64,000 nucleotides of DNA, from the NCBI GenBank assembly GCA_037355855.1, contig CM074759.1, positions 8,494,001-8,558,000 of the forward strand, in the 5' to 3' direction. A program made the position numbers and the translations under genes. Shown here piece after piece: positions 22,526-32,319 of this stretch (its first letter is position 1; each line of letters opens with the position of its first letter). Under the pieces are notes generated by a model, which was given only the letters and a program-made list of their open reading frames with translations, made no database searches and was not told the origin of the DNA. The DNA comes from Pseudo-nitzschia pungens (lineage: Eukaryota; Bacillariophyta; Bacillariophyceae; Bacillariales; Bacillariaceae).

Positions 22526-23036
22526 AACAAACCAAAATTTGTGTGTGCGTGTGTGAGAAAATTGAACAGAGAATAAACAATTATTAGAGTAATATCAATA
22601 TTTATCAAAAGAAAGACTTATATTTTGCATCATAGTGTTTCAAAATTTTTTTTCATGGGGGTCGCGATTCCTGGGCTTCGGGTAATAATTGTGATTTTTG
22701 TGATGAATTTCTTGAGGGGTGTGATGGGAAATACTTTGTGTCGGGATGAGAAATCAATTTTTGGGAGTGAATTTCTGCAACAGTCTCATAATATATAATG
22801 ATGGTAGGGTCGGTAATAATGAGTCAGATTGAAAAAAAAATTGGGTCGAGTTTGAATTTTATTTTTTTTTTTCGTAATTTTCGTAATTGAGGTAGTAACT
22901 GGGTCGCGATTGGGGTTGCGAATCGCGAGAGAGCTAGGAATCGAGCTACGTCAAAATGAGCCAGGAATAAATCGCGACCCCCCTAAATAAATTCTTGGGA
23001 GGGGTCGCGAAACAGTTTTCGGACGTAGTAGTACTA

Positions 23037-23603
23037 GTACTACCACAGGTCTTCTATATTGTCGACGGGCAGATATCAATGCAGAGGCACAGCAGAAGAA
23101 AGGATTAGTACTAGTACCAGCATGGTGGTGTTGAGCCTGCTGCTGCTGCTTCTCCTCGTCCTCTTCCAGCAACTTTAGAATACTAGAAGTAAATAAGAAC
23201 TATATCGCACTGTGCTCGTGGTCCTCCTCGGAAACACAGTTCGTCCGTAGTTTTTTTCTCGTCATTCTTTTTTGTTGAAAGAGGCCATGAAAAAGTGAAT
23301 GAATGAATCTTCTCGCATCTCTTAGGGGACATTATCTTCCTATTCGAGACGCGTGAGCCTGATTTGTGACGTCATCATGCAATTCGGCATTTTAAAATTG
23401 TTTCACCTTTTGACACCTCGGCATCCACAAAACCTTGAGAGACATCATGTGAACCGGTAAACCTTAATCACACCCGTTCTTACTTTTTACCGTTTTCTGG
23501 ATTCCGAACTGGGTAGTTACCTTACTCGTACTCGTACAGTAGTAACCTTACCCTTCTCGTACAGTAATTAGCTCCCCTGCCGACCGCCTCGAAACATACA
23601 AGC
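23037..23603. other. Spacer upstream of the rhodanese gene
   Basis: No gene seen. A short GCTGCTGCT tract lies at 23138-23152. GTAACCTTAC-type words cluster just before the start codon at 23514-23560. Confidence 0.5.
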
Positions 23604-24155
23604 ATGCCATTGCAACGAAAACCCACCCGATCGATGTACCGGTACAAGCACTGCTTGTTGATCCTCGCCGCAACAAGTCTCATCATGCTCGGCTCCAGAT
23701 TGGTCGGTGCATTCGTCAGCAAATCCTCTCCCATCGGCCGATCCTTCCGCAGCGGAACGATTCTGAGCATGGCGCCCAAACCGGGGGTCGCCTCCCTCGA
23801 GGAATTGAAGCGGCACGTCGAAGCCGCCGGCGACAAGCTCGTTGTGGTCGACGTCCGCAATCCGGACGCAGACAAAGAACCCGGCGACCAAAAGTCCCTG
23901 GCGGTCGCTCCGATTCCCGATCCCTCCGGCGGGATCCGGCCCAGCGGCCTGCACCTGGTGTGGGATCGCGAGACGGCCTCCATGCCGCTTCCCCCCGACT
24001 CGGTGCCGAAGGACGCGCCCCTCGTCACCCACTGCGGAGGGGGCGGCCGGGGACAAAAGGCCAAGGACTTTTTGGAATCCAAGGGATACACGAACGTCCT
24101 CAACGGGGCCGGTCCGAAAGAAACCGAGCTGTGGAGCCTGTACGGCGAGAAATAA
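23604..24155 (+). CDS. Plastid-type rhodanese-domain protein
   Basis: A single-domain rhodanese, a sulfur-transfer fold whose catalytic cysteine carries a persulfide. The ATG at 23604 gives 183 residues. Residues 10-36 form a signal-like hydrophobic stretch (LLILAATSLIMLG) ending LVGAFVSKSS, an A-F plastid-import motif. The domain runs from about residue 60 (LEELKRHVEAAGDKLVVVDVRNP) to the end. The active-site loop is VTHCGGGGRGQKAKDFLE, with the cysteine at about residue 142, followed by GYTNVLNGAGPKETELW. The frame is clean and intronless. Downstream bases to 24690 hold no further gene. The physiological sulfur acceptor cannot be told from sequence. Confidence 0.88.
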   Translation: MPLQRKPTRSMYRYKHCLLILAATSLIMLGSRLVGAFVSKSSPIGRSFRSGTILSMAPKPGVASLEELKRHVEAAGDKLVVVDVRNPDADKEPGDQKSLAVAPIPDPSGGIRPSGLHLVWDRETASMPLPPDSVPKDAPLVTHCGGGGRGQKAKDFLESKGYTNVLNGAGPKETELWSLYGEK

Positions 24156-24694
24156 ATGAGAAAGAAACAAAGAAACGGAATGCAACGGAATGCAGAAGGG
24201 AACGAAAGCAAGAGCGGGCTTTTGAAGTGCAATTTTTCGTTGTGTGGGATGGCGAAAGTTATAAATCGCGAGAAGTTTTGGCAGAGGGAGGACATGGTGC
24301 ACTTCTTTGTAGTGAAGGATAGTAATCAGAACATTAGCATTATTACTGTATCGAACTATTGCTCGTACGTACTCAATAGAACAAATCACGCGCAGCCATG
24401 TTTCTTGCGGGCAAAAGCAAACCGAACGCAAAGGATTCTTCCTGTTTCTCTGTAGACCAAATCAAGGGGTAGAACAAACAACAATCGCGAAGACTCATTC
24501 TTGTGGTAGAATCTACAGACTGCTTTGGCGAACGCTGTGAAGTGATTGACGAGAGAGACAGAGACAGAGAGAGATACATAACAGCGTTGGTGGCCGGTGA
24601 ACAACGTTGTTCCCACCAAAGTCACCAATTGGGTGGTTGGTTGGTCGGTGACTCGCTAAGAAGCGGTGGAATCAATGAAATGCAACGAAGGATG
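24156..24694. other. Spacer downstream of the rhodanese gene
   Basis: No supported gene; several short overlapping frames on both strands have no motif. A GAGACAGAGACAGAGAGAGA tract lies at 24552-24572. Confidence 0.5.
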
Positions 24695-24840
24695 GTGACG
24701 CGTCGATGCTATACAGGGGACAGCAACACGTCGATAATATGACAGGGTACAGCAGCAACGCGTCGATAATACGACAGGGGACAGCAGCAACGCGTCGATA
24801 TTACAGGGGACAGCAGCAACGCGTCGATAATACGACAGGG

Positions 24841-25342
24841 TGTTAAAATGCAGCTGAAACAGGGTTTAAGCTGATAGGTCCTAAGGCAAGCTTGGAGATA
24901 TACAGCAGGAGCAGAGGCGTGTAAACCGGTTGAGGTGCCGGTCTGTTCTATCGATAGTCTCGGATTCACCACTACGATCGAACGAATCGACCAGATCTAT
25001 TCTAACTACCTTTTGGGCTCAGTCAGTTAGATCTTAGGTTTGTAGTTCTACAAGAGGCTGCTGAAGGAGCAGGATGTAAGTATCAAGGTATTCAAATCAG
25101 AGTTAAACTAAAGATGTGAGGACAGCAAGCCTGTCGAGGATTCGATGTTGCTGTCTTGTTAATTCTACCGGGTGTTCTGCTTGCTGTTCGGGTACAAGTA
25201 GTACTGTATTTTGTTGTGTCTGTACAAGCAGTACTGGAGCCCAGTCGAAAACTATTTCTGTGCACGGTATGCGCATGGAAAATATGCAACGTGTGACTGG
25301 ATTGAATCCAGTCATGAACCGTGTTACGGTTACAATTTAACA
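24841..25342 (+). mobile_element. Solo LTR (502 bp)
   Basis: It starts TGTTAAAATG and ends TTACAATTTAACA, so the ends are TG and CA with a short inverted repeat (TGTTAAA with TTTAACA). It is flanked by the 5-bp duplication CAGGG (24836-24840 and 25343-25347). A near-identical LTR lies at 63090-63597. No internal coding region remains, consistent with LTR-LTR recombination. Orientation is inferred by similarity only. Confidence 0.88.
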
Positions 25343-25371
25343 CAGGGGACAGCAGCAACACGTCGTAATAC

Positions 25372-26181
25372 CAGGGGTGATAATAGAAAGGGGTGCGCCA
25401 CTGCGCGAAGGAAAAAATTACCTGTGCGTGGGACAAATAACAAAACCTGTACCTGAGAATTTTTTTCATTTTTGTTTTTAACTAACAAACACTAGTTAAA
25501 ATACCTTAACTTCAGATAGCAATAACTCAGTCAAAAATCAATTCTAATCTTTATTTCAAATACCTGCATTATAGTTTAAACTGTTTTAAACAAGAATATT
25601 CAATAAAAATGAGGTTTTGAACGAGTATAAGGTCATCTATTACTGATACAAGATTGTAGGCCATTTTTTTCTTCAGACGTGCTACAAATTGTCAGTCATG
25701 CACCCGACTTCTCCAGTCATGCACCGAAATTTGCCAGTCATGCACCGAAATTTGCCAGTCATGCACCGAAATTCGCCAGTCATGCACCCAAAAAGGCCGT
25801 AAATCAATCATATGTTTCATACCTAAGACAGGTATCTTTTGCGAAAAAAGCCAAAAAAAGGCCTACAACCTTGTATCACTAATAGATGACCTTATACTCA
25901 TTCAAAACCTCATTTTTATTGAATATTCTTGTTTAAAACAGTTTAAACTATAATGCAGGTATTTGAAATAAAGATTAGAATTGATTTTTGACTGAGTTAT
26001 TGCTATCTGAAGTCAAGGTATTTTAACTAGTGTTTGTTAGTTAAAAACAAAAATGAAAAAAATTCTCAGGTACAGGTTTTGTTATTTGTCCCACGCATAG
26101 GTAATTTTTTTTTTCAGATTTGAATGGAGTTTTTGTACGAGTGCGCGGATCGTGGCGCACCCCTCTCTATTATGACCCCTG
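25372..26181. mobile_element. Foldback hAT-type MITE, copy 2 (810 bp)
   Basis: Same family as 7028-7816, with CAGGGGTGATAATAGAAAGG at the left end and its mirror, with substitutions, at the right. GTAATAC is duplicated at both flanks (25365-25371 and 26182-26188), 7 of the expected 8 bp. The loop is in reverse orientation relative to copy 1 and has five CAGTCATGCACC repeats instead of four. Non-coding. Confidence 0.87.
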
Positions 26182-26350
26182 GTAATACAGGGGACAGCAG
26201 CAACGCGTCGATAATACGACAGGGGACAGCAGCAACGCGTCGATAATAGGACAGGGGACAGCAGCAACGCGTCGATAATACAGCAGGGGACAGCAGCAAG
26301 GACACGTCGATAATACAGGGGACAACAGCAGTACTATAGAGGGGACAGCT

Positions 26351-26649
26351 GAGCGTAATGCAATCCCCTTATTATTGCTGACGAGCAAATATCAACGCAC
26401 TAGAGTTCGCAAATGATTCCTTATCGGGATTTAACGTCACCTACGAATCTCTTTTTTTGATATGTACTTTCATCTCGACTTGATAAATGAAAAACAATAA
26501 ATATGATGCTTGCATGCTCGCCTTGACTTGTGAGAAAGGGATGCATGACTGTCGAGTGGGAGATAAATGTAATATGCAATCGCGTAGAAAAAGAATTGTC
26601 ACAGCGTCTGCTGTTGATGGCCAGACCAAACGTTTACATTGCAGCCAGG
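26351..26649. other. Spacer; contains the displaced 3' end of the interrupted surface-protein gene
   Basis: The last bases before the 13-kb element (TTACATTGCAGCCAGG, 26634-26649) are the minus-strand end of the gene now at 39904-41797: joined across the element they read FLAAM then stop. The rest is presumably that gene's original downstream region. Confidence 0.6.
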
Positions 26650-26939
26650 AACATGGTTGATTTTTAAAAAAATAGTTCAAATTAAATTTTTCCAACCCCC
26701 TGAATCGCGCGCGCTTTAGTTTTTGGTTGAGGCACAAGAGGTTTCGAAAAAGGGAAAAAAAAATTGTAAATTCTTAAATCCCCATGACCCTTTTTGTTTC
26801 AGTTGTCACAAGAGAATTTTTTTGAGAAGAAATTCCGATTGAACCCCCCCCCCCCTCGATAAACTATTTTTTCTTTTCGCGAACACGTAATCGCCAAAAT
26901 CGCTAAAACTTATCGCTAAACCTTGGTCGCCACTTTGCA

Positions 26940-27110
26940 GGTGGTGTCGTCTACTGGTGTCGACTGGTGTCGACTGGTGTCGACTGGTGTCGACTGGTGT
27001 CGTCTGGTGTCGACTGGTGTCGACTGGTGTCGACTGGTGTCAACTGGTGTCAACTGGTGTCGACTGGTGTCGACTGGTGTCGACTGGTGTCATGACGAAC
27101 GCTGGTGTCG
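26940..27110. repeat. Left subterminal array of ACTGGTGTCG
   Basis: About sixteen 10-bp units of ACTGGTGTCG starting about 290 bp inside the left end of the element. The same unit, on the same strand, lies about 280 bp inside the right end. Confidence 0.9.
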
Positions 27111-27329
27111 TCTGGTGTCATTACGAACAGGACGAACAGGACGACTAAGAGTAAGATCACTTGTTCGTCTGTCTATTGTCGTCTAGCTGGTTGTCTGTTT
27201 GCTTGTCTTGTCTGTTTTGTCTCTCTGATCGTCTTATCAGTCTGTTCCCGAACGAACGTCACAGACGAACATAAGAACAGACAGACAAACAGACACTACT
27301 GAGCGTACGCTAGTACCATACTACGTATT

Positions 27330-27430
27330 ATGTTCGTCAATCTGTCTGTTCGTCTGTTCGTCTGTCTATTTCGTCTGTCTGTTCGTCTATATTCTTGCTC
27401 GTCTGTCTGCCTATCTGTCTGTTCGTAAAC
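27330..27430. repeat. Left array of TCTGTCTGTTCG
   Basis: Units of GTCTGTCTGTTC and GTCTGTCTATTTC. A much longer array of the same units is at 38990-39430, on the same strand. Confidence 0.85.
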
Positions 27431-27549
27431 GTACAACGTACGTACGCGTTGTACTATTTCTACCTATTTTTCACTGGACCGATGCAAACGGCAGGCGTGT
27501 CTTGTACCGGTACAACAACCCCGTGCCCATCGCTAGTCCCTGTACACAC

Positions 27550-28665
27550 ATGGCGATATTGCGATCATCAAAAATGGTGATCCCTATTAAATGGAACAAT
27601 GATTGCGGAGAAGATATCGACGCGCAAGTTGCGGCAAGAACATGTCCGGAGGTAGCTACCACTTTAGCAGCAACTAATGAAACGAGACAGACAGAGGCAA
27701 GCGAGGTAGCCACGGATTTGGAACCGACAACTCCCGGAGCAAGCGAAACGAGGCAGACAGAGGCAAGATGCGCACGGCAGACACGGAGGACACGGGACGA
27801 ACATATTGAGTCAGATAAACGCAAACTTTGTCAGTGGATTTTGACAGCAAGCGCAGGAAATGAAAAGTACTTTTATGGCGGACAGGCCAGGCGTGATGCG
27901 CTTCATCAACTATGTGTCGATTTGATGGAAACGAATGTAGGCCTTGTCCTACTACACGAAGATTTGGTAGCTAAGAACGGAAAGCGCATTCACATTAAAA
28001 TAGAGTCAAAGCCGTCTTCGCCCCTTTCACTACCGATCAGTTTTCCAACGAGTCAAACTGTAGTTCCATGGGCGAAGAGTAAAGCAAAGGAAGCACTTTC
28101 TAGATTGTTGAGGGATGAGACTTCATGGGTCAACAAAATGATTGCTGACAATCCTACATTTGGTGTCAGGCGCAGCCGAACCACAGTTATTACAATTGAG
28201 AAGATTCACGCTTCTTCCGCTCTCTTCCAACCTTTCCCTTTCCAAAATTTCAAAACCAACTTCCTTAATTTGAAACAAACTATCGATACAGAAAAGACTA
28301 ATGTCGAATTCGATGAACAGGCATTTCAAACAGAAAGATTGAAGTATCCGCAGGAACGCATACTGAAAGTCGGATATGTTCGATGGAATCATCCAGATAA
28401 TCCCCACCGGAAGTTATTAGAAGAAGACACTAAGAAAGGTGGAATTTACGATGTTCAAGGCATGAAACCAATGGGTTTGAAGGCGTTGAGACCAGAATAC
28501 AGTGATCTACCCCCCGACGTTTTTCGGGACAGAGTTTACAGAACGATTCGAGCTCACAGAGAAGTTCCGTATTGGGTAGACAAAAGAAACAGAGCAATGC
28601 GAAAGGACAGGGTAACAGAGGAGGAATTATCCAAGCTTGACTTGAGTCAAATGAAGATCAGTTAG
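27550..28665 (+). CDS. Unrecognised transposon protein, 371 residues
   Basis: The ATG at 27550 is the first in the frame; open codons before it lack ATG. The N-terminal 100 residues are polar and repeat ETRQTEA. The body has a mixed helix-like composition with KAKEALSRLLRDETSWVNKM, a Phe-rich patch (ALFQPFPFQNFKTNFLNL) and a basic end (YWVDKRNRAMRKDR). No catalytic or zinc-binding motif and no membrane segment is visible. It is the first gene from the left end and is transcribed rightward, with the transposase facing it on the opposite strand 160 bp further on. Function unknown; a DNA-binding or accessory transposition protein is possible but only by position. Confidence 0.7.
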   Translation: MAILRSSKMVIPIKWNNDCGEDIDAQVAARTCPEVATTLAATNETRQTEASEVATDLEPTTPGASETRQTEARCARQTRRTRDEHIESDKRKLCQWILTASAGNEKYFYGGQARRDALHQLCVDLMETNVGLVLLHEDLVAKNGKRIHIKIESKPSSPLSLPISFPTSQTVVPWAKSKAKEALSRLLRDETSWVNKMIADNPTFGVRRSRTTVITIEKIHASSALFQPFPFQNFKTNFLNLKQTIDTEKTNVEFDEQAFQTERLKYPQERILKVGYVRWNHPDNPHRKLLEEDTKKGGIYDVQGMKPMGLKALRPEYSDLPPDVFRDRVYRTIRAHREVPYWVDKRNRAMRKDRVTEEELSKLDLSQMKIS

Positions 28666-28827
28666 TTGAACGTATCTATCTAATGTCACGAACAAGAACA
28701 GCAATCTAATGTCACGAACAATTGGTCTGTTCAATCAATAAACTATGTATTATTAGTTGAGACTTCTGTCACGAACAAGTCTATAAATTATTCTTTTCGT
28801 TGGTCCAAACGATGATCGCCATCATAT

Positions 28828-29855
28828 CTAGACTTCGAATAAAGGGTGGCCACTTTCGATTTCGTATTGTACCAAGATACAAACGGCTCTAAATGTAGCC
28901 GCATGGCGCTGGATGGAATGGCGAAACGTTGTGCCCATAGAAGTAAAAGACTTTATGCGAGCATTGAAAGTTTCTTGTCGAGATTTAGCTCTTGCTTTGA
29001 ACTCTTTCACTTCTCCCGAGTCCCCTTGACGTGTTATTGAGATGGATATTCCATCTTCGCCACAGTAAGCGCTGTCGGCAATAGCTCGCTTGCCCGCTGG
29101 AATCATACTTTTCAAACTTGGCTGTGGGTTAGACTCGTCACCATCGCCGAATCTGAAGATTGAAATATCATGTCGTGATGCAGGGTAAGGACCTCTGATC
29201 CACACAAGTCGATCGGACCTGACAGAAATTGCCAGTTCGTATGCAAGACCCGCCCCATGAAACTTATGTGAATACCACTTGCTGCTTGGATCTGTTCGAA
29301 CCTCCTGTATCGGGCAGTGGATACCGTCGACCGAGACAATGAAAGTGTCCATATCATTGATTTCTCCTTCTTCGAACCATCTGATTTTGAACTGTTGAAG
29401 CTGTTCAATCGCCTCTGTGTAGATTTTGGTTTTCGTGATAATAACATTCTTGCACATACCCCAGGGTCCTTCTATCTTTGCATAAGTAGGGTATGCTTTG
29501 AGCCAATGCAACGTTAAGAATAGATGTTTCAAACTGAACTTCTTGATGCGGTTCTCGTCGTCAATTAGAGTTTGCAAATCTCGGATCAAATGCATTACAG
29601 TCAGAGGAGTGACACCATAATTTGCTCTGAATCGCTCGATGTTCCGTTCTTTCCTGACACTGTTTTGACGAACACTGTTGAAATGGACATACTTTAATCC
29701 AAAAGTAAAACATCATCTTCACTGGGTGCAATGACCGGCTGGTTTTTTCTTCGATTTCTTGGAATTGCCCTGCCAGATGACTTTGAAGTTGCTTCATTGG
29801 TATTTTCGGGGCTTGCACTTGTAGCCTCTCCCGGTTGTTTACATAATATTACCAT
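28828..29855 (-). CDS. PIF/Harbinger-type DDE transposase (DDE_Tnp_4); frame break near 29696
   Basis: This is the likely transposase of the element. The acidic triad can be read as the first Asp in VSVDGIHCPIQEV, the second in GPYPASRHDISIF, and the final Glu in SRQETFNARIKSF; ADSAYCGE lies between the last two. The N-terminal part RKERNIERFRANYGVTPL, typical of this family, lies upstream of the ATG at 29595 in the same frame. Further upstream the sequence continues in another frame (APSEDDVLLLD) back to an ATG at 29855; one missing T in GGATTAAAG near 29696 explains the switch. A product of about 342 residues is usual for the family. If the break is real the copy may be inactive or may start internally. 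No helix-turn-helix is seen; the DNA-binding partner could be another protein of the element. Confidence 0.85.
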
Positions 29856-30446
29856 TGCTTCAATTTTTTTTATGACAAAATTACTTGTACGTACTGCTCT
29901 GCGTTCGCGAACGTTGGGGTGCTTGTACGTCTTGGTTCTGTACGATGTACGATACTCGTACCGTAAGGTTACTCTCCGCGTTCAAATAAAAATTTCGTGT
30001 TCATCGGGAGACTCCGTTCGGGATAGGGCTTTATTAAAAAAGGAAGAACCGCGTACGCTACCGGTACGTATGATGAACTTGCGCTTCGAAACTTCCTGGT
30101 AACCTTACCGGTACGTACGCTTAATACCGAATATCCCTTTCTGCTGTTAAAATCTAAATCTAAAAATTACTGTAACAAGTTACCGTTACCTTACCGTAAC
30201 TTACGGTACCGTACTCGTAAGGTTAATTCAAATTAATCCTCATTGTCATAATCTGTGTTCACATACTTTTTCGTGGGTCTGCAATGATAACGAACACTAT
30301 GGTTGCTGATTTTGAAGTCGTTTGAATTAAATTGGCGATGTAACAAAAAGTTGGAGTTCTGAACCAGTTATTGAAGGATGTGCACCTTTGCAAGTTCGAT
30401 CGCGATTTGATGGTTTGCACGAGCGTAGTGATCTCATAAAAAATTG
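29856..30446. other. Spacer inside the 13-kb element
   Basis: No gene. One GTTCGCGAAC palindrome at 29903-29912, and dense GTAAGGTTA/CGTACC words at 29930-30230. It lies between the divergently transcribed transposase and the gene at 30447, so it probably holds both promoters. Confidence 0.5.
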
Positions 30447-31550
30447 ATGAACAAGCCCGAAAGCACAGCTGCTACCATTGCTTTGTTCAGGCTGATCGCG
30501 AACGACAGAGTCGATCTTTGTAACTTGAGTCCACATTTAGATCTCAACACAGATCTGTTTGGAACCCGCGGCAGTAAGACTCGGGAGTACTGGCGTAACT
30601 CAATCAAGAATTGGAAGCGCAGGAAAAAATTACCACCATCCTATTTTGTTTCTGACATCGATAAAGAATTGGTCAACAAGGTTCAAGAAAGACTTTTAAG
30701 TTTTCAACCCTCTTCACGAACATCCTCACGAACATCCTCACGAACATCCTCACAAAAAGCTCCAAGCATTGTTCGCACGCCTATCAAGCCACCGAGAAAC
30801 GATTCAACCATGTTCCGAAAGCAGCTGCGCCTAACAAGACCAGACTGCGAAACCTTCCTGAACACCGAAAAGCCTATTGGAAATATTCAAGGATGTGTTG
30901 CGCTTGTGACGATGTTGGCTGAGGAAACTTTTCCTCATCGATCCTCCAAAGGGAATAACCCGAAGAGCAAGAAACTTACTCTGTACTTTCCGGTTTGGGA
31001 TCCCAATGACATTGTGGAAAAACTATACGCGGCGCAACTTACCGAAGATGGCGATGGTGTTGTCGTGAAGTTGCCTGCAACATCCACCTTCATGCATTCA
31101 AAGGAAGAAGCAATTCACAGGGATCCGTATGCATCCACCAGCACCACTGAGATGGACACCGCCACCACCGCCACCACCTCCACCGGAAAGGAGTTTGTGC
31201 CTCTTTGCGAAAACACTTTCATGTTCTACAAGAGCAAGGTTGTCACACCTATACAAAAGAAAGAGGTAAAGAATGAAATAATCGTTCTTTACAAATTCAA
31301 AGACATGGTGGGCTCGAACGACCTCTTCAACAAGGACGCCGATGGAAATCATCCTACTAATCCTTACGACCTCGAACTACGTCATTCCATTTGGGTTGAT
31401 CAAGTGGGGTCGTCAAAGCAAGCAAACGTGTGTGCTACTGTCTACTTTGAAATTGCCCTTGAATCCGAAAACAACATCCGAAACCTCAAATACGATAACG
31501 ACGCGATGTCGGTGGATGCCTTGTTTAAAAATTTGCATTTTGGCGAGTAG
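30447..31550 (+). CDS. Unrecognised transposon protein, 367 residues
   Basis: The ATG at 30447 follows a TTG codon in the same frame. Visible features are an N-terminal segment (TIALFRLIANDRVDLCNLSP), a basic helix-like stretch (YWRNSIKNWKRRKKLPPSYF), three RTSS repeats, and a longer C-terminal half with LTLYFPVWDPNDIVEKLYAA, KNEIIVLYKFKDMVG and CATVYFEIALE, which has a beta-rich look. No known catalytic motif. The frame is clean, which argues that it is maintained or recently active. Function unknown. Confidence 0.7.
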   Translation: MNKPESTAATIALFRLIANDRVDLCNLSPHLDLNTDLFGTRGSKTREYWRNSIKNWKRRKKLPPSYFVSDIDKELVNKVQERLLSFQPSSRTSSRTSSRTSSQKAPSIVRTPIKPPRNDSTMFRKQLRLTRPDCETFLNTEKPIGNIQGCVALVTMLAEETFPHRSSKGNNPKSKKLTLYFPVWDPNDIVEKLYAAQLTEDGDGVVVKLPATSTFMHSKEEAIHRDPYASTSTTEMDTATTATTSTGKEFVPLCENTFMFYKSKVVTPIQKKEVKNEIIVLYKFKDMVGSNDLFNKDADGNHPTNPYDLELRHSIWVDQVGSSKQANVCATVYFEIALESENNIRNLKYDNDAMSVDALFKNLHFGE

Positions 31551-31796
31551 AAACTGTTGTGTGTCGGTGTGTCGGTATGAACTAGAATAGTGTTAACGTA
31601 ACTCTAACTTCAAAATATTATTTTTCGTCGCCTTCGCATTCTTTTTTCAAAACCGGTAGAAGACCCGCCAGGATTCGGACCCTTCGACGATGGTGCAACT
31701 GAACTTGTCAGGAAGCCTGATGAACCCGTCGGGAACCTCGTTGACGAACAAGCCGGTCAGTCCCTCATCGACGAACAAGTCGCAAAAGCTCGTCGG

Positions 31797-32066
31797 ATGA
31801 AGAAAATATTCACTATTCTCGAAAATTCTGAGAACAGAGGAGAAGAAAATCCGAAGCGTAGAAGTAATGATAGAATTCACAGTGATGCTCAGGAAAAAGG
31901 TATGAAAGCAGCAGAATCATCCCGTCAGAAAAAGAAAGATGAAAAAATCAGACAATTACGAAAAAATGGAGACCAACTAAATTTTTATCAACGGCAACAG
32001 GAAGCTGCAACAAAGGGTCAGGAGTACTACATCGAATGGTTGGCCTCCAACCCTCCCCCCGAATGA
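31797..32066 (+). CDS. Small charged transposon ORF, possibly one exon
   Basis: The ATG at 31797 gives 89 residues with a basic coiled-coil-like segment (SSRQKKKDEKIRQLRKNGDQ). The same frame is open upstream to about 31650 and reads EDPPGFGPFDDGATELV and two VDEQ/IDEQ repeats, so this may be the second exon of a longer gene with a 3' splice site near 31658. No function recognised. Confidence 0.4.
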   Translation: MKKIFTILENSENRGEENPKRRSNDRIHSDAQEKGMKAAESSRQKKKDEKIRQLRKNGDQLNFYQRQQEAATKGQEYYIEWLASNPPPE

Positions 32067-32072
32067 CTACAT

Positions 32073-32294
32073 GTGGTCCCCGACTGTGATTCAGTCAATT
32101 CTTTCGATACATCTTTGAAATCATCCGATCTTGACCCCATTGGCACCTTTTACGAGGCCGGGGCAATACTTTTGGAGCTCCGCGACTACATGAGCACCAG
32201 GGCTAGCTCGACAGAAAAAGACGGCGATGGTTTTGAGATAGAATTAGATTTTGATCTTGACAACATGTCACTAGATCTTGACGACATGTCATGA
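32073..32294 (+). CDS. Acidic ORF without an ATG, possible last exon
   Basis: About 73 codons with no in-frame ATG near the beginning, ending in an acidic repeat (DFDLDNMSLDLDDMS). It follows the previous ORF by 6 bp in a different frame. A spliced or frame-broken continuation of 31797-32066 is the simplest explanation. Function unknown. Confidence 0.3.
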   Translation: MVPDCDSVNSFDTSLKSSDLDPIGTFYEAGAILLELRDYMSTRASSTEKDGDGFEIELDFDLDNMSLDLDDMS

Positions 32295-32319
32295 AGTGTA
32301 AACTTATTAGATAACTGTA

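Larger units (their letters stand above)
15979..23025. mobile_element. 7,047-bp terminal-inverted-repeat element loaded with satellites
   Basis: The left end starts CGTCCGAAAACTGTTTCGCG and its 24-bp perfect inverted mate ends at 23025. The 11-bp sequence TAGTAGTACTA flanks both sides (15968-15978 and 23026-23036). Just inside both ends are clusters of TCGCGACC/GGTCGCGA motifs (15994-16042 and 22905-23010), like transposase-binding subterminal repeats. Target duplications of 9-11 bp are typical of Mutator-like elements, but the duplication lies in a TAG-rich tract, so its true length is uncertain. No transposase core is present; a zinc-finger-like ORF (16370) and several satellite arrays fill it. 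It is probably non-autonomous. Confidence 0.8.
24695..26350. repeat. ACGCGTCGATAATACAGGGG satellite interrupted by two insertions
   Basis: Satellite units at 24695-24840, 25343-25371 and 26182-26350 are one array split by a solo LTR (24841-25342) and a hAT MITE (25372-26181). Both insertions duplicated satellite bases (CAGGG and GTAATAC), so the array existed before them. Confidence 0.9.

Noticed and set aside
27502..27549. Upstream start for the first transposon gene
   Set aside because: The frame begins with TTG; the first ATG is at 27550, so I use that.
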